Shown piece by piece: positions 1-11,195 of a stretch of DNA of 64,000 nt. Position numbers and translations under genes: made by a program. A model generated the notes under the pieces. The model saw nothing but the letters and a program-made list of their open reading frames with translations. It was not told the DNA's origin and ran no database searches. Numbering within the stretch: position 1 is the stretch's first letter; every line of letters starts with the position of its first letter. The DNA lies in assembly GCA_003996215.1 (NCBI GenBank), contig QJPP01000665.1, positions 248,001 through 312,000 of the forward strand, given 5' to 3'. The stretch is from Jaltomata sinuosa (taxonomy: Eukaryota; Streptophyta; Magnoliopsida; Solanales; Solanaceae).

Positions 1-60
1 TTGTATCAACCAAAGTGATGGTATTCCTAGTTTGATTTTTTGTGAGATGAACTTAAATGC

Positions 61-78
61 TTGCTCGAGGACGAGCAA
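61..78 (+). other. Pre-LTR hairpin of element S
   Basis: Perfect 7-base stem TTGCTCG/CGAGCAA closed by the tetraloop AGGA, ending 20 bases before the LTR start at 98. The same structure with compensating base changes precedes the LTRs of J, B and D. Confidence 0.7.
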
Positions 79-441
79 AAGTCTAAGTGTGGAGTGGTGA
101 TGTGAGGTCAAAAATACCTATATTTAGTCATTATTTGCCTCCTATTTAGTCTTTTTATTATCGTTTTTGAGCACTGATTTTATAAATTATTCTTATGTTA
201 GGTATTTTTATTTGTAGGATTAAAGTAGTATGAAAAGGAAGAAATTTGGAGAAGAAACGAATTAAAAATGAGGAATCATATAAGGAAATCAAGCAGACAG
301 CTTAATGGATTAAATGTAATATTATATTCATATTCATACATATGCAAAAAAGTTGCAAATTGAATTCAATGTGCTGCCACGTGTATATTGTGAAGTCCAC
401 TTCCAAAGGCGGTAGTAATCAGACGCGGTGATTCGAGCGAC

Positions 442-525
442 ACCCAATTTAATTGGGTTTTGGTTTCCCAATTCATTTTGAACTCCATTATTTTATTTGA
501 GGCTTTTTTCTACACCTATAAATAT
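442..525 (+). promoter_or_regulatory. LTR promoter of element S: palindrome plus TATA box
   Basis: A TATA box, CTATAAATAT, lies at 516-525. A perfect 17-base palindrome, ACCCAATT-T-AATTGGGT, lies at 442-458, 58 bases upstream. The TATA call is by motif only; no transcript evidence is available. Confidence 0.6.
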
Positions 526-1799
526 CCTATAAAAAATAATTCTTCTATAACTTTTGACCTACGAAGAATATAAGGAGCAAGACCTCTGTTTTGTAATGTA
601 AAGGGTAGGTTAGCGACTAGGATAGGAATATACCTAGAACGCCTTATTTGGTTTTTACGGAAAGATATATAAAAGCGTTCGGAATAAGATGTTACATCCC
701 CGCTCAACGATGTAGTTGTGATGCTATTTTGAATAGGCAACTAGAGGCTCGAGAGACCATAGTTGTAAAATCAATCCCGAAATCAACAACTAGATAAACA
801 AACAAGTTGATGAAATTGCTTATTCAACATGATGGTTGGCGAATCCATAGTTCAACATCGATTTCATCACATTGATTACGTGAAAATTTGCTCTTTGTTT
901 GGTTAATTGTTCATTAGTTAACTTCCTCTTTTTATTTATAGATTATTTAATCATCACCTTTGGAATTTTACGCTTGAATAAATAATTAGAGCTAGTTTAA
1001 TTTAGTAAAATAGTTAATCGACAAGTCCCTGTGGGTACGATATCTGGAATTACAATCCTATATTACTTGTACGATCGCATACACTTGTGTGTGCGTTAGG
1101 ATGCAACAACTACTTATTTAGTTATTTGATTTTTGGATTGTAGATTGTGTGCGTCGTTTTCGTGGTAGTTTATTCTTTAGTAGTGGATGGGGTGAGATGT
1201 CCTTGAGAGGTGCTTTCCCGGAGTTGTAGCTCATGGGTAGTCTTGTCAGTCTTCTTTTGGTTGGGTTTATCCCTATTTCGTATTGACTCTAGACTTGTGT
1301 TGAGTCTTTTCTTTTGAGCTGTCTTAGATGGTTGATGCGTAGGATGTTTTCTATCAGGGCTAGAGGTTCTTGTTCTGGTTTGGTGTTACCAGTAGTTGTG
1401 CTGAAGTTTGAGCTTCTGTCTTGAGATAAGAGGTATTGGTTATGCTAGTGAGCATGGTTTGGTTTTGCTTTTCAGGTGATTAGAGTCGACCCTCTTTGTT
1501 TGGTTGGTTTAGAAGGTTGGCAGGTCTGTGGGTTGTTCCCATAGTCTTCCTAAGTTTCTTGTCCGGTTGGGTTGTCTTATCATTTTTCCTTGGTTCTAGT
1601 CAAAATGAATTTTGATCGTAGCTCTTTGGATGAGCTTTTGATTTCGGTATTGTGATTGAGTTTGGCTTTAGCATTTTCGACTGAGTGTTGACCTAGCCTC
1701 GTGGATGAGTTGTACTCTTAACATTTTGGGTGAGTTGGGTATCTGGCCCATTCTTCTCCCGCTTTATTGAGCTTGGCAATATAGATGTAAGAACTAAGG

Positions 1800-3345
1800 T
1801 AATGGCTCCAGATTTTATTTGAGAAGGAGTTTGTAAGGTTCAACATATGCTAAGGAAGGGCTTTGTTTAGTTGAAGAAGGAGGGAGATGACTCTTTGTGC
1901 GTGCTCGTGTGTTTTATTTGTTGACTGAGGTGACGATGGAGGTTTTCTTGGGTCATGTGTTGGGGACTTAGTTCGATCGACTATAAATTGCAGTGGTTTT
2001 CCTTCGATTGGTTTGAGATTTCAGTAGCAGCTGTGATTTTGGCAACTTGTGATTCAAAGCCTAGTTGGCTTCTGTTCCTAAAGGTTTATTAATAGCATAT
2101 GGGTTTGACAAAGGCTTGGGTTGGCAATTTTAAAGTTGGGTTTCAAAATCATGGGCTAGCAAACTACTGCGTATGGTTCGTGGTTGGTCCTTTTGGTTGC
2201 AGCTTCTTGGGTTGGAAGGCATTGAGTTCGGACAACTTATCTTACCCTTTTTCCATTATGGGGTGACAGTTGGCCTTGGACACCTAGTCCTTGGCTAACC
2301 TTTGAGTTAGGCTGGACAGTCCAGACTTTGGCGGTGCTCTGGATAGTACGGGGTTCCTTCTACCATGGTTAGACAGACTCAATGGTGTGAGTTTGAGATC
2401 CAGCAGTGGTGTATGCCATATGTGATCAGGTTGTGTGGGTTGAGGCTAGCAAGGCTATTTTGCGTTCTAATGATTCTTAGAGACTGCTGGTCACCATTCA
2501 TTTGGCGAGAGTTTAAAAAGATTGTTTAGTTGATCTTTCCAGGGTTGGGTTTTATGTGAGGTTCCAGTGTTTGTTAGACTCGGCTATTGTAGACTGGAAG
2601 TTTGGTGTGTTATATGCTTCATGGATGGTGTTGTCGTGTGTGCTAATATGGTAGAGCGGTTGATTCGAACCAAAGAGGTGAGTTGATGGTATATGCAGAG
2701 ATTCTATATCTTAATAGCGACTTTGAACCCCATGCACCTCTTCTTTGCCTTCGGGGTGTGCTGACTTGATATTTGTGGTAGACTTACCACACGACTTACA
2801 GGATCTTGGTTTTGGTTTCGGTCTGTTGGGCAAGTTGCCCTGGTCCATTCGCTTCCAGCTGATTTAGACTTGACACAATGCAGTTAAGTTGGGTTTGTTC
2901 TATAGTTTGGAAGTTTCTCCATCAACACAGGGTATTCATACATGCTTTTCCTCACCTTGATATGCAAGCTTCAGCTGAATTCAGCTGGGTTAGTCAGTCG
3001 GGTTCAGTTATCAAGTTCGATGTTAGCAAAAGCATCCATTTGTTGGTTTATGGCAGTCGGGACAGGTAACTCCAGTTTTCAAGGGTATGCTTTAAGTTGT
3101 TATCTTGGGTGGAAAATGCTAGTGAACTATAGTTTGACTTGAAAAGAGTTTGAGCAAAAAGAGGTGACTTCGTGCGTGGTAGAGTATAAGCGAATACTGT
3201 GGATCTCCGGTGTGTCAGTTGATGCTTTGACGGTGGTCGAGTGTTCGACTTGTATGCAACTTCCTGTTGTGGTGCAAGAGGATTCAGTTTCGAACCAAAG
3301 GGTTTTACGGGTCAGCTGGCTCATGAGTTAGTGTTTTGGTTGTTG
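1800..3345 (+). pseudogene. Decayed pol (RT, RNase H, integrase) of element A
   Basis: Short pieces of Ty3 pol can be read in shifting frames. At about 1803-1920 there is the N-terminal RT segment (MAP...., then LKKEGDDSLC, matching the usual 'VKKKDG' block). At about 1945 FLGHV marks the end of RT, so most of RT is deleted. At about 2780-2830 the integrase core is recognisable, and at about 3050-3110 the 'GQ...TPV...ML' segment of the integrase C-terminal half. The same pieces occur in the same order in element B at 18230-18620. Stops and frameshifts are too many for function. Domain calls rest on motif reading and on the comparison with B. Confidence 0.6.
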
Positions 3346-3348
3346 GCT

Positions 3349-5533
3349 TGTAACGACCGAGTCCGTCGTTACGGGTAGTTCAATCGTGCTAGGTTTTAGA
3401 GTTAGAAAACTCTGGGTTTGGGAGTTTGAAATTTTGGGCTAGGCTAGCCTCGACCAGTTTTGGAGCGAGGTAGAGTCTAGGGAAATTCGAGTAAAAATGG
3501 GTTTAGGTGTCTTGGATTGAGCTAGTTTTCCATGTAGCCAAGACATAAAGGAGTCTGGGGGACTTTTCAGAATCAAATTTAGGTAAGTAGAACTCCTAGA
3601 AATACGTTTGACCTGAAAGGGTTATTTCGGGAAGTCGGGGGAACCAAGTGTGTTGTGAAATGGCCAAAACTGGCAAATTTACAGACTTTCTGCCTGTGAT
3701 GAGTGCTGTCATGTGCGATAGCGGCCACCGCTATAGCGGTAGAAATTACCGCTATAGCGGCGGTCAAGGGGCGGTTAACTCACTTAAGACCGCTATAGCA
3801 GCAGGTGACCGCTATAGCGGGCCGACGGGTTTTTAATGTAGAAACAGCTCTCAAAACATCAGAATTTCACAAGTTTGTTTTGGGAGAAGGGCTGGGCGAA
3901 TTCAGGCAATTTTCTTTATTCCTCCGCCAAAAATCATTCCTAAGGTAAGGTTTTCATTCCTCACACTTTGTACTACGTTTCCTATGCGGTAAAATTGCTA
4001 GGAGGGAAATTGGGGAAGGTTGGAATGACCTAGGGATGATGGAATTCGGGCAAAAAGGGGGTTCCAAACATGTATGTTCTTGGGTGTTGATTTAGGTACG
4101 TTAAAATGATCATAGACTGTTTAATTTCCAGTTTTGTCCGTAAAAAATGATAAGACTAGGAGAATTAACGCTGGAAAAGCCCGGGAAAAGGGTGTGATGA
4201 TCATGTGTGGCCTGGGGTTTATGGATTTGGTATAATCCGTGTAATGTACAGGCCTGTATGTTAATTGTATGCATTATGTGTTATTTTTAGACCAAGAACG
4301 TGAGTGGAATCCGGAACATGGGAAAGCTGGGTTGAATAGAGCTTGGAACATTCAAGGTAGGTGATGGCTTTCGTATTTCTGCGAATGTGTATATTCATTG
4401 TACTCGTTGTCTAAGTAATTGTGTGCATTACATTGCTTAGGGGAATTGTTTGAAATGTCTAAGTTCGGTTTACAGTCTATGTTTGAATGGTTTTTACTTG
4501 TTGGCTTTACAAGGGGTATGCATTCATATATTGACTGTGGTTGTTGACATTTGGTTGGCTCAGGTACCACGCCTGGTATGGTTATAACATTCGGTTGGCA
4601 CGGGTACCATGCCTGGTACGGGTTTACTTTATTGTATCTTGCATTGTTTCATTGATTATTATATTGCATTGGTTGATATTAGTTCTGTGAGAGGACCGGG
4701 TTGTTTTACTGAATGTGATACTTGATATTGGTTCCGTGAGTGAACCGGGCTGTTATTGAAAAGTGCTATTGATTAGTGGTCCATGAGTGGCCGGGAACTG
4801 TTGTATGACTGTTGAATTGGTCTTGGTTTAGGCCGGGTAATCACTTCTTGTGGTAGTTGTCTAGAGGGGATCCCAGGGTGGGTCTAGGCTAGACGGTAAG
4901 GTGTGGTTATGGTTAGTCTTATTTGTGGAATAGAACTGTAAGAGATGGATTCATGCGGTAACAAGCTAGGTAGAGATCTGTAGTCTAGAGATGCCTGTGA
5001 TATTGTTGCCTGTTGCCATACTTGTTACTGGATTTTGTGTACTATTTATATACTATTTTCTTGAATACTGGCTGATGATCCTATTAGTACACAGTGGTGG
5101 TGTACTGATACTGCACTTGTCTTTCTTTTGGTGAGTACAAGAAATCTTTCGGCGGCTGAGACGAGACCTCAAATTTAGCACCGATATTTCCGATCTTCAA
5201 GGGTGAGTGTCGATTCGAGCTACCTTGGGATTATCACTAGAGTTTTGGTCCATTTGTTTGGACTTAAAAACTATTCTTATTTTTTTTGGGGTTTCATCCC
5301 CGTACTCTAGATTTGGTATTGATGTTTGGTACAATGACTTTCAGTTCCTAGGTGGGATTTTCCACAGATTATTAATTATGATAAGTATTTTGAGTAGTTG
5401 ATCTTATATTTATTGCTAGTTTATTTTGATGCTTGCTGGTTTTAGGCTGTTAGTCTAGGAAAGGGTGGAACTATATTGGTTCGCTCATCCGAGGGTCGGG
5501 TGGGTGCCACTCACGACAGGTTGGGTCGTGATA
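3349..5533 (+). mobile_element. Solo LTR T (Tekay-like) inserted in element A
   Basis: It starts TGTAACGACC and ends GGGTCGTGATA. The flanking 5-mers TGGCT (3344-3348) and TGACT (5534-5538) match at four of five bases, as expected for an old target duplication. The sequence on both sides joins up with the uninterrupted tail of element B around 18806, which supports insertion at this point. T belongs to the same family as solo LTR K, read on the minus strand from 54203. It carries the CCGCTATAGCGG block and two copies of the GGTACC-centred repeat (about 4560-4620). No primer site or internal region is present. Confidence 0.8.
3714..3832 (+). repeat. CCGCTATAGCGG palindrome block in LTR T
   Basis: Three perfect copies of the 12-base palindrome CCGCTATAGCGG (3728-3739, 3749-3760, 3809-3820) and one near copy at 3790. 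The same word occurs in LTRs E and K and around ORF H. Confidence 0.9.
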
Positions 5534-5889
5534 TGACTTTTCTGGCAAATTTGGTTGTGGTTTCGAAGGTTCGAGTTCTGTGTGACTGATCGTCTTACTT
5601 CCCTGGTTTCAATGTTGGGTTGGTGTTTCCGGTTGAGATTCTCGAGGTTCAGTTTGGGTTGGCAGGACCTTGGTATTTTAGGAGTTTGAGTTAGGATCTA
5701 GCTTGGCTAGTTTTGAGCTTTTGGCTTGGTTGCTTTCTTTGGTTCTTTTCTGTTGGGTGCCATCCGATCGAGGAGGCTACCCGAGTTGTCCGAGAGAGTA
5801 GTGCGGGCTTAGTGTCCGCTGTTCTTTTAATATCTAGTCTTCCATCTTTCCTGACTTTTGGGGACGTTAGTGTTTTTAGTAGTGGATGA
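5534..5889 (+). other. 3' non-coding tail of element A
   Basis: Continues element A after solo LTR T. It aligns by eye with 18806-19149 of element B, including the 'CATCCGATCGAGGAGGCT' stretch matched by 'CATCCAATTGAGGAGGCT' in B. It ends with a decayed form of the pre-LTR hairpin (about 5853-5871) and the purine-poor junction before the LTR at 5890. No ORF. Confidence 0.65.
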
Positions 5890-6061
5890 TGTAATGACCC
5901 TTCCGGTCATTTATGCGTGTTCGCCTTTCTTGTATAGTTAGAGCTTGACTCTAGTGGCCCAAAGTCATTTATGGCTTGCTGGGACCGGTAGTTTGGTGCC
6001 CGGGCCGTTGTTTTGGTCTTTTGGCTGTTCCTGGTTTTAGAGCTTAAAGCTTTTGAAATCA

Positions 6062-6397
6062 TTGACTTTAGTCAATATTCTTGGTGAACGTGCCCGGAAT
6101 TGAATTCCGACAGTTCTGTTAGCTCCGGAGCGTAGACTTTGGTCTAGAGAGACCTTTGGTCGGGATCCAGGAGCTTTTCAGCTTGGAATTCTCTCATTCT
6201 TTGTTTTCAAGCCAGTTAGGCTTGTTGGGTTGACTTTGGTCAATATTCGGAGAAGACGGCATCAGATGGAAATTCCGTCAGCTCCATTAGCTCTAGAATG
6301 TCGAGTTTGTGTTAGTTAGTTGGTTGGTTCAGGTTCCGGGTGAGCCGGACTCATTTTGGATGCTCGGTTGGTATTAGCTAGTGTTGACTTGGGTCAA
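6062..6397 (+). promoter_or_regulatory. Three inverted W-box-like palindromes in LTR A
   Basis: TTGACTTTAGTCAA (6062-6075), TTGACTTTGGTCAA (6230-6243) and TTGACTTGGGTCAA (6384-6397) recur at spacings of about 168 and 154 bases. Each holds two TTGAC cores, the core of the WRKY-factor W-box, in inverted orientation. LTR B has one copy at 19322-19335. WRKY binding is an inference from the motif. Confidence 0.55.
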
Positions 6398-6548
6398 CAT
6401 TCATCCGAAACGACCTTGTATGGAAGTTTTGTCGATTCCGTTGAGTCCGGAATGTCCTTTCCACTCTAATAGCATAATTGGTTTTTGAGTATCGGGTTTT
6501 GATTGTGCCCGGAATGCCCCGTGGAGTTTTAGAAAAATTACAGATTTT

Positions 6549-6715
6549 TTGTGCAGGCCAGGCCTTCAGTGCAATTGCGCCAAGGCCAGCGCGATCGCTC
6601 CTCAGCGCCTCCAGCCGGCCAGTGCGATGGCGTGTTCCAGGCGCGATGGCGCCTTGGTGCCTGGCTCCCTTGTGCGCGATGGCGCTGGTTTACCTCCAAT
6701 GGCGCTGAACAACGA
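6549..6715 (+). repeat. GCGAT-rich palindrome block in LTR A
   Basis: A GC-rich island in AT-rich surroundings. It holds GCGATCGC (6591-6598), several GCGATGGCG copies and short palindromes. A TATA-like CTATTTAAG follows at about 6721. Confidence 0.7.
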
Positions 6716-7890
6716 CCAACAACTATTTAAGTCCTCTTCTTCATTTTTCCAGACTTTCTCTCTCAACTTTCTCACTCTAAAACTCAAATACTCTCCACCA
6801 AATTGCTCCGTACCAGTTCTAACCTTGGGGAAATTGTTGTTCCTCCTAAATTCGTCTCTTCGTCAATTGGTAAGTCTTCTTCCCCAACTTGTTCTTCTCT
6901 TGTTTTCTAAAAAAACCACCATTATTGGGGGTCTCTAAAGCTTGGAATTCCTTGTAGAATCTGCCCTATTGAGCTTTGCATGATCAAGGATTCGGTGTTC
7001 TCACTTTCTTAGCTCGTCTTCTCGTGGTGGTAAGTCCCTTTGATTAATTTCTGGAATTATCTCTTGAAATTCCATCCTTAATTCTTGACTTGAGCGGGCT
7101 ATTTTGAGCCCCAATTGTTGTTCGTTCCCGCTCAATTTTTTAGCAAGTGCTCCAGGATTTGTAAGGAACACATGTGCTTTTTTTTCTGGTTTCGGGTTGT
7201 GAGGTCCATGGGCTCATCTGTGACCCGGATTTCGACCCGATTATGTTTATGGCATTATGGGTATCATTAGCATTGTATTGATGTGTAGATTATTGTATTG
7301 ATAGTGGTTTCACAATTTGGAGCTTCTCGGAGCAGTTTGAGCCTGGACGACGCCGTCCCTCCAGTTATTCGTCGGACGACAGGTAGGTTATGGGTTTCCC
7401 TACCTAGACTCTGCATATATAGGCTATAACTGCATTAATTCGCATCCTTGGGTGGGTTGTTAAAGGTTGGTACCCCAGACCTTGACCGCTTTTTCTGTCC
7501 ATTTATTTTGTACGTTGATTGTAGTATTAGTATCAGTATTGTATATTACCCTTGTGGTCCTGTGTGGCCTTGTATTAACTCTGGAACATAGACGGTGGGT
7601 TATTTGGGAATGTCCACGAGTCTCGGACATTGAGATATCCTTTTAGGATGGCTATGTTTGCTGAGTAGCTGTGGAGCCTGTGCAGAGCCGGTAGGAATAT
7701 TTGTGAGCCGTTGGGCTAATTTATATTTGTGTGCGAGCATATCATCCATGAAAAAGGTTTTCCCTGTATGTTTTACTTTTGTTTTGGCTGCGAGCCACTA
7801 TGGACGATTTTTCCTAAACTTGCATGGCCTCGGGAGCCTATTTTTGGTATAATCTAATGATGACATGAGATTTTGGATGATTTTGCACTG

Positions 7891-7980
7891 ACTTCCTACT
7901 GATACTAGGCTCTGCTGGGCAGAGCACTAGCCCTGATTTCCTACTGATTCTAGGCTCTGCTGGGCAGAGCACTAGACCTG
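7891..7980 (+). repeat. 45-base tandem duplication with hairpin
   Basis: Two 45-base units (7891-7935 and 7936-7980), nearly identical. Each contains the hairpin GCTCTGC-TGG-GCAGAGC. A third, decayed unit may follow at about 7981. Confidence 0.85.
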
Positions 7981-9600
7981 GTTTCTTACTGATTTAGACC
8001 CGGGCATCCTTTGAGAGGGTTATTGAGACTTTTATCACTGATTTAGATTCGAGTATACTTTGGACACCCTTTGAGAGGGTATTTTGAGATTACTACTATT
8101 GTTTTAGACCTAGTTCAATTCCAAGGACGTACTTCAAGGCTCTGGTTCTCTGAGATTTCGCGTTCGTTACTGTATGTGGTTAGGGACCTCTATGGGCCCT
8201 GCCATTCCAGGACCTGGACAAAGGGCTGCGCATGCCGGAGGAGGGGTATACGGTGTCAGATGGTGTATAACGGGTACGTCCCACCATGGGTCCTCCTACC
8301 GAAGTGCCGGGGAGAGGTGCGTACAGGGTTACTATTACTTGTTCCATCATTACTATCATCATGCATATTTCACTCGGATTCTACCCTTATTTGCTGTGTG
8401 TTCAGTACTCTCCGGTTGTATTGTCGGCCGGAGGGTTTGTTTTTACTTGATTGCATTCCTCAGTTGTATGGGCGGCCGTTAGGACTGTAGGTAGATTATA
8501 TTACTCTTTGTCATTTTATAGAGATTGTTATAGTCCTTGGTTCTTGGTGGATTGGTAAGTTTTAGCCTATTGAGGCTCCGGTTGTGGGATTTTGATTATT
8601 GAGAGGGCTAGGGAGTCCTATCTTATTGAGGCACTTTTGTGTGGCCTCCTGAGTAGATTGTGAGTTTCTGGTTCCATTCTTATCAGGATTTGAGTAGTAT
8701 TTTCTCGGTTATTGTGGGTTAGTTACTTCATTTTAAGGCTGTATTTGTGAGATTGATCCCGGTTTATGCCTACCTTGATAGTTGTGTTTAAAGAATATTT
8801 TTGTTATTCTATGCCTTCTAGTTGATTACGTTGGGTTGCCTTCCTTCTTTCCTTTTTACTTGAGGTTACTGGTATACTGCCATGTCTTCTAAACTCTCTC
8901 TGTTTATATACTGTTGTTGCAAGGATCCTAGGTGCGTTCTTCTCTCTTTCACCTGTGTTCTATGTATATTTGTTTTCTGTACTAGCATTGGTTGTTATTA
9001 CTCTTGGTTGTCTGCTCTCTGTGCTAGTTTCGTGTGCTTCCTCTATTGTTTTCTTTGTCCATTTTCTGGCTATCTGCTGCTTACTGTTTTTATATCTTAT
9101 ATGCGCTCAGTTGACCAATGATGCCTACTGAGTACCCGTTGTCTTGGTGCTCATACTATACTTCTGCATCTTTTTGGTGCAAATATTAGTTGAGATTTCT
9201 CCGTTGATCGCGTTGGAGACTCGTGCAGATTTTGTGATATTCGAGACTAGGGTGAGCGCCTGACGGTCGGGGCTTGTCTACATCTCATCTTTTGCACTGA
9301 TACTCCTTGTACTCTCAGAGATAGATTTATGTTGTATTTTGTTACTTTTAGTACTTGTATTCTATTAGAAGCTTCTGTACTGTCGATACCAAATCTTGGG
9401 GATGGTGTAGTTTCATTATGTATATATTTGGGTTTTGCTTTCGCTTTGTGTACCTTTACATTCTGCTTTCGCTTATTTCTGCTTGTTGTGCATTATTGGT
9501 TCGGTAGTATCCCATTACTAACCGTTCCAGGCTACGAGAATTGGTTCACCTACTGGGGGGTTATAGGTGCCATCATAACCCGAGAAATTGGGTCATGACA

Positions 9601-11195
9601 TAGACTATACCCAAAGAGGCATAGCAAGAGTAGTATCAGTAAAAATAACACGTACTGGTAGGCATCATTGATCGACCCGAATCCACTGCATAATATCATG
9701 TAAATATTCAGAAGAAAACATACAACCTGAAAGTTATACAGTCCAGATCCTTTATCAACAGCCCTTACTACCCAGGAAATTATCTATGGACCTTATACAC
9801 TCTTCCCCAAGCCTCTCTACCTCATTCCACTGTTAACTCCACCATAAGAAGACATTCCATCCCTCTAGCCTAGTGATAACCTTACCCCTTATAGCACTAA
9901 GACTCTTCAAGCCCACCCATCTTGTCAAACACTAGAATTATCTTACTAGCTTCCATCCTATGATCCAATTGTTAATTATCCTTGTTAGCACGTCCATCAC
10001 TCTCACTTAAGATCCTAAGTCAACAACCTTGACCCATAACTGCTAGCCAATAAATGAACAACCTGCAAAACCATCAGTCACAACCCTGACTCAACCACCC
10101 TACCATATATGTCCCAGATCACTTTGACAGACATATATAGTTTCAATACATCATTTCAAGTAGCCCAGACCGTCCAAGGATCCCTAGGACATCATCTATC
10201 ATATTTAACATGCAAACTTGGTCTATACAAGAACCACCCCATCATTTAAACATACCAACTCGGTCACTCATGGACCAATATACAATAACTATATCACAAC
10301 AAATAAGCTCGGTTCACTTATGGAACCCACACAAAGAAGAACAACCAAACATGTACCAAGCGTGGTACCCGAGTCAACCGTAATAGAATCTGTATAAGGC
10401 GTGGTACTCGAGTCAACCGATAGATATCCCATACAAAACGTGGTACCAAAGTCAACCAATAATCTGTACCAAGCGTGGTACCCAAGCCAACCAAAGAATC
10501 ACAGATATCACAAAAATCACAACCACAATGAATACAACCCACACTTGTAAAACCAACAAGCATTTAAGACAAGTTCATTGCATGAGATTGATAATCAGAT
10601 ATCATTTAGCATTCATTCTCTTATTCCTTAAACACGTATTGTAAAAGAAATACTAATGAAATAGTTAACATGCACACATAACAGAATTTGGGTCACAAGT
10701 TAAACATCACCTACTCAAAACTATGGTTCATCACCCTAGCTTAGATGGTCGTTCTTAGACAGATTCTCGACTCATTCAATTAGCACATAATACATAAATC
10801 TCAATACTGAACTTATTTAGGAGTATACATCCGTCCCTAGGAAATCTCTTCCCTAATACTATGAACTCAGTACCTCCTCTATTCATCCCATTTTTCTCAT
10901 TTATACAAATCCTGAAAATCCACTGTGACCTAGCAATCCCTTTACACTTAATCATTACTAGTGCCATGCACCCACCCTAAAATATGCTTACCCTAAGGTT
11001 AGGAATCATAACCTTAAATTAAACACTCAAATATAGGGTCACATCACTCATAACAGTAGATTTCCACCCCAACCTACCAACTCAAATATGTTCTTCTATC
11101 CAGACTCGGTGCCCAAAGGCCTACGCATGAACTCTCCCGTCAATCTATAACATATAATGCATTTGAAACAGGTCTAAACTAACTACCTCAATCTT
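9601..11195 (-). repeat. 3' LTR remnant of element F
   Basis: The sequence aligns by eye with LTR E from about 40370 to 41900, for example 'GACTATACCCAAA-AGGCATAGCAAGAGTAGT' landmarks and the 'GTGCCC(A/G)AAGGCCTA' segment near 11110. The distal end (about 360 bases) and the proximal part with the palindrome block are missing. It contains four GGTACC-centred repeat units (10355-10490). Confidence 0.7.

Larger units (their letters stand above)
1..1108 (+). mobile_element. Element S: 3' end and 3' LTR of an Athila/Tat-like retrotransposon
   Basis: Bases 1-97 are the last part of the internal region. They hold a perfect hairpin (61-78, TTGCTCG arm, AGGA loop) and then the purine-rich tract AAGTGTGGAGTGG, which is where plus-strand priming is expected. 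The LTR starts TGATGTGAGG at 98, exactly as in element J (TGATGTGCC). It ends in the 'CCCTGTGGGTACGAT' style typical of this lineage, with a probable CA end at about 1108. The LTR has a TATA box at 516-525. No coding remnant is visible. The 5' flank lies outside the window, so no target duplication can be checked. The right boundary is uncertain by about 10 bases. Confidence 0.75.
1109..9600 (+). mobile_element. Element A: decayed Tekay/Del-like chromovirus, 3' part
   Basis: The element consists of degraded pol (about 1800-3345), a short 3' non-coding part (5534-5889) and a 3' LTR (5890-9600). Solo LTR T (3349-5533) interrupts it. The layout matches element B: both have the same order of decayed integrase motifs and the same tail 'TTTTTAGTAGTGGAT' just before an LTR that starts TGTA-TGACC. 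gag, protease and the 5' LTR are not present; the left side abuts element S. A is clearly old, since its reading frames are broken many times. Confidence 0.75.
5890..9600 (+). repeat. 3' LTR of element A (3.7 kb)
   Basis: The LTR starts TGTAATGACCC and ends TTGGGTCATGACA, the usual inverted TGT...ACA ends. It shares internal landmarks with LTR B (19150-22366), such as 'TTCTGCATCTTTTT' near 9165 and 21945. Distinct internal features are three TTGAC...GTCAA palindromes (6062-6397), a GC-rich block (6549-6715) followed by a TATA-like CTATTTAAG, and a 45-base duplication with a hairpin (7891-7980). Open frames inside it, for example 8071-8490, do not resemble any retroelement protein, and I treat them as chance. 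Confidence 0.8.

Noticed and set aside
6549..6938. 129-residue ORF over the GCGAT block of LTR A
   Set aside because: The frame is a by-product of the palindrome block and lies in promoter-like LTR sequence.
8071..8490. 139-residue plus-strand ORF and overlapping frames inside LTR A
   Set aside because: They overlap each other in several frames, have biased composition and match no retroelement or plant protein I recognise; chance frames in a GC-richer part of the LTR.
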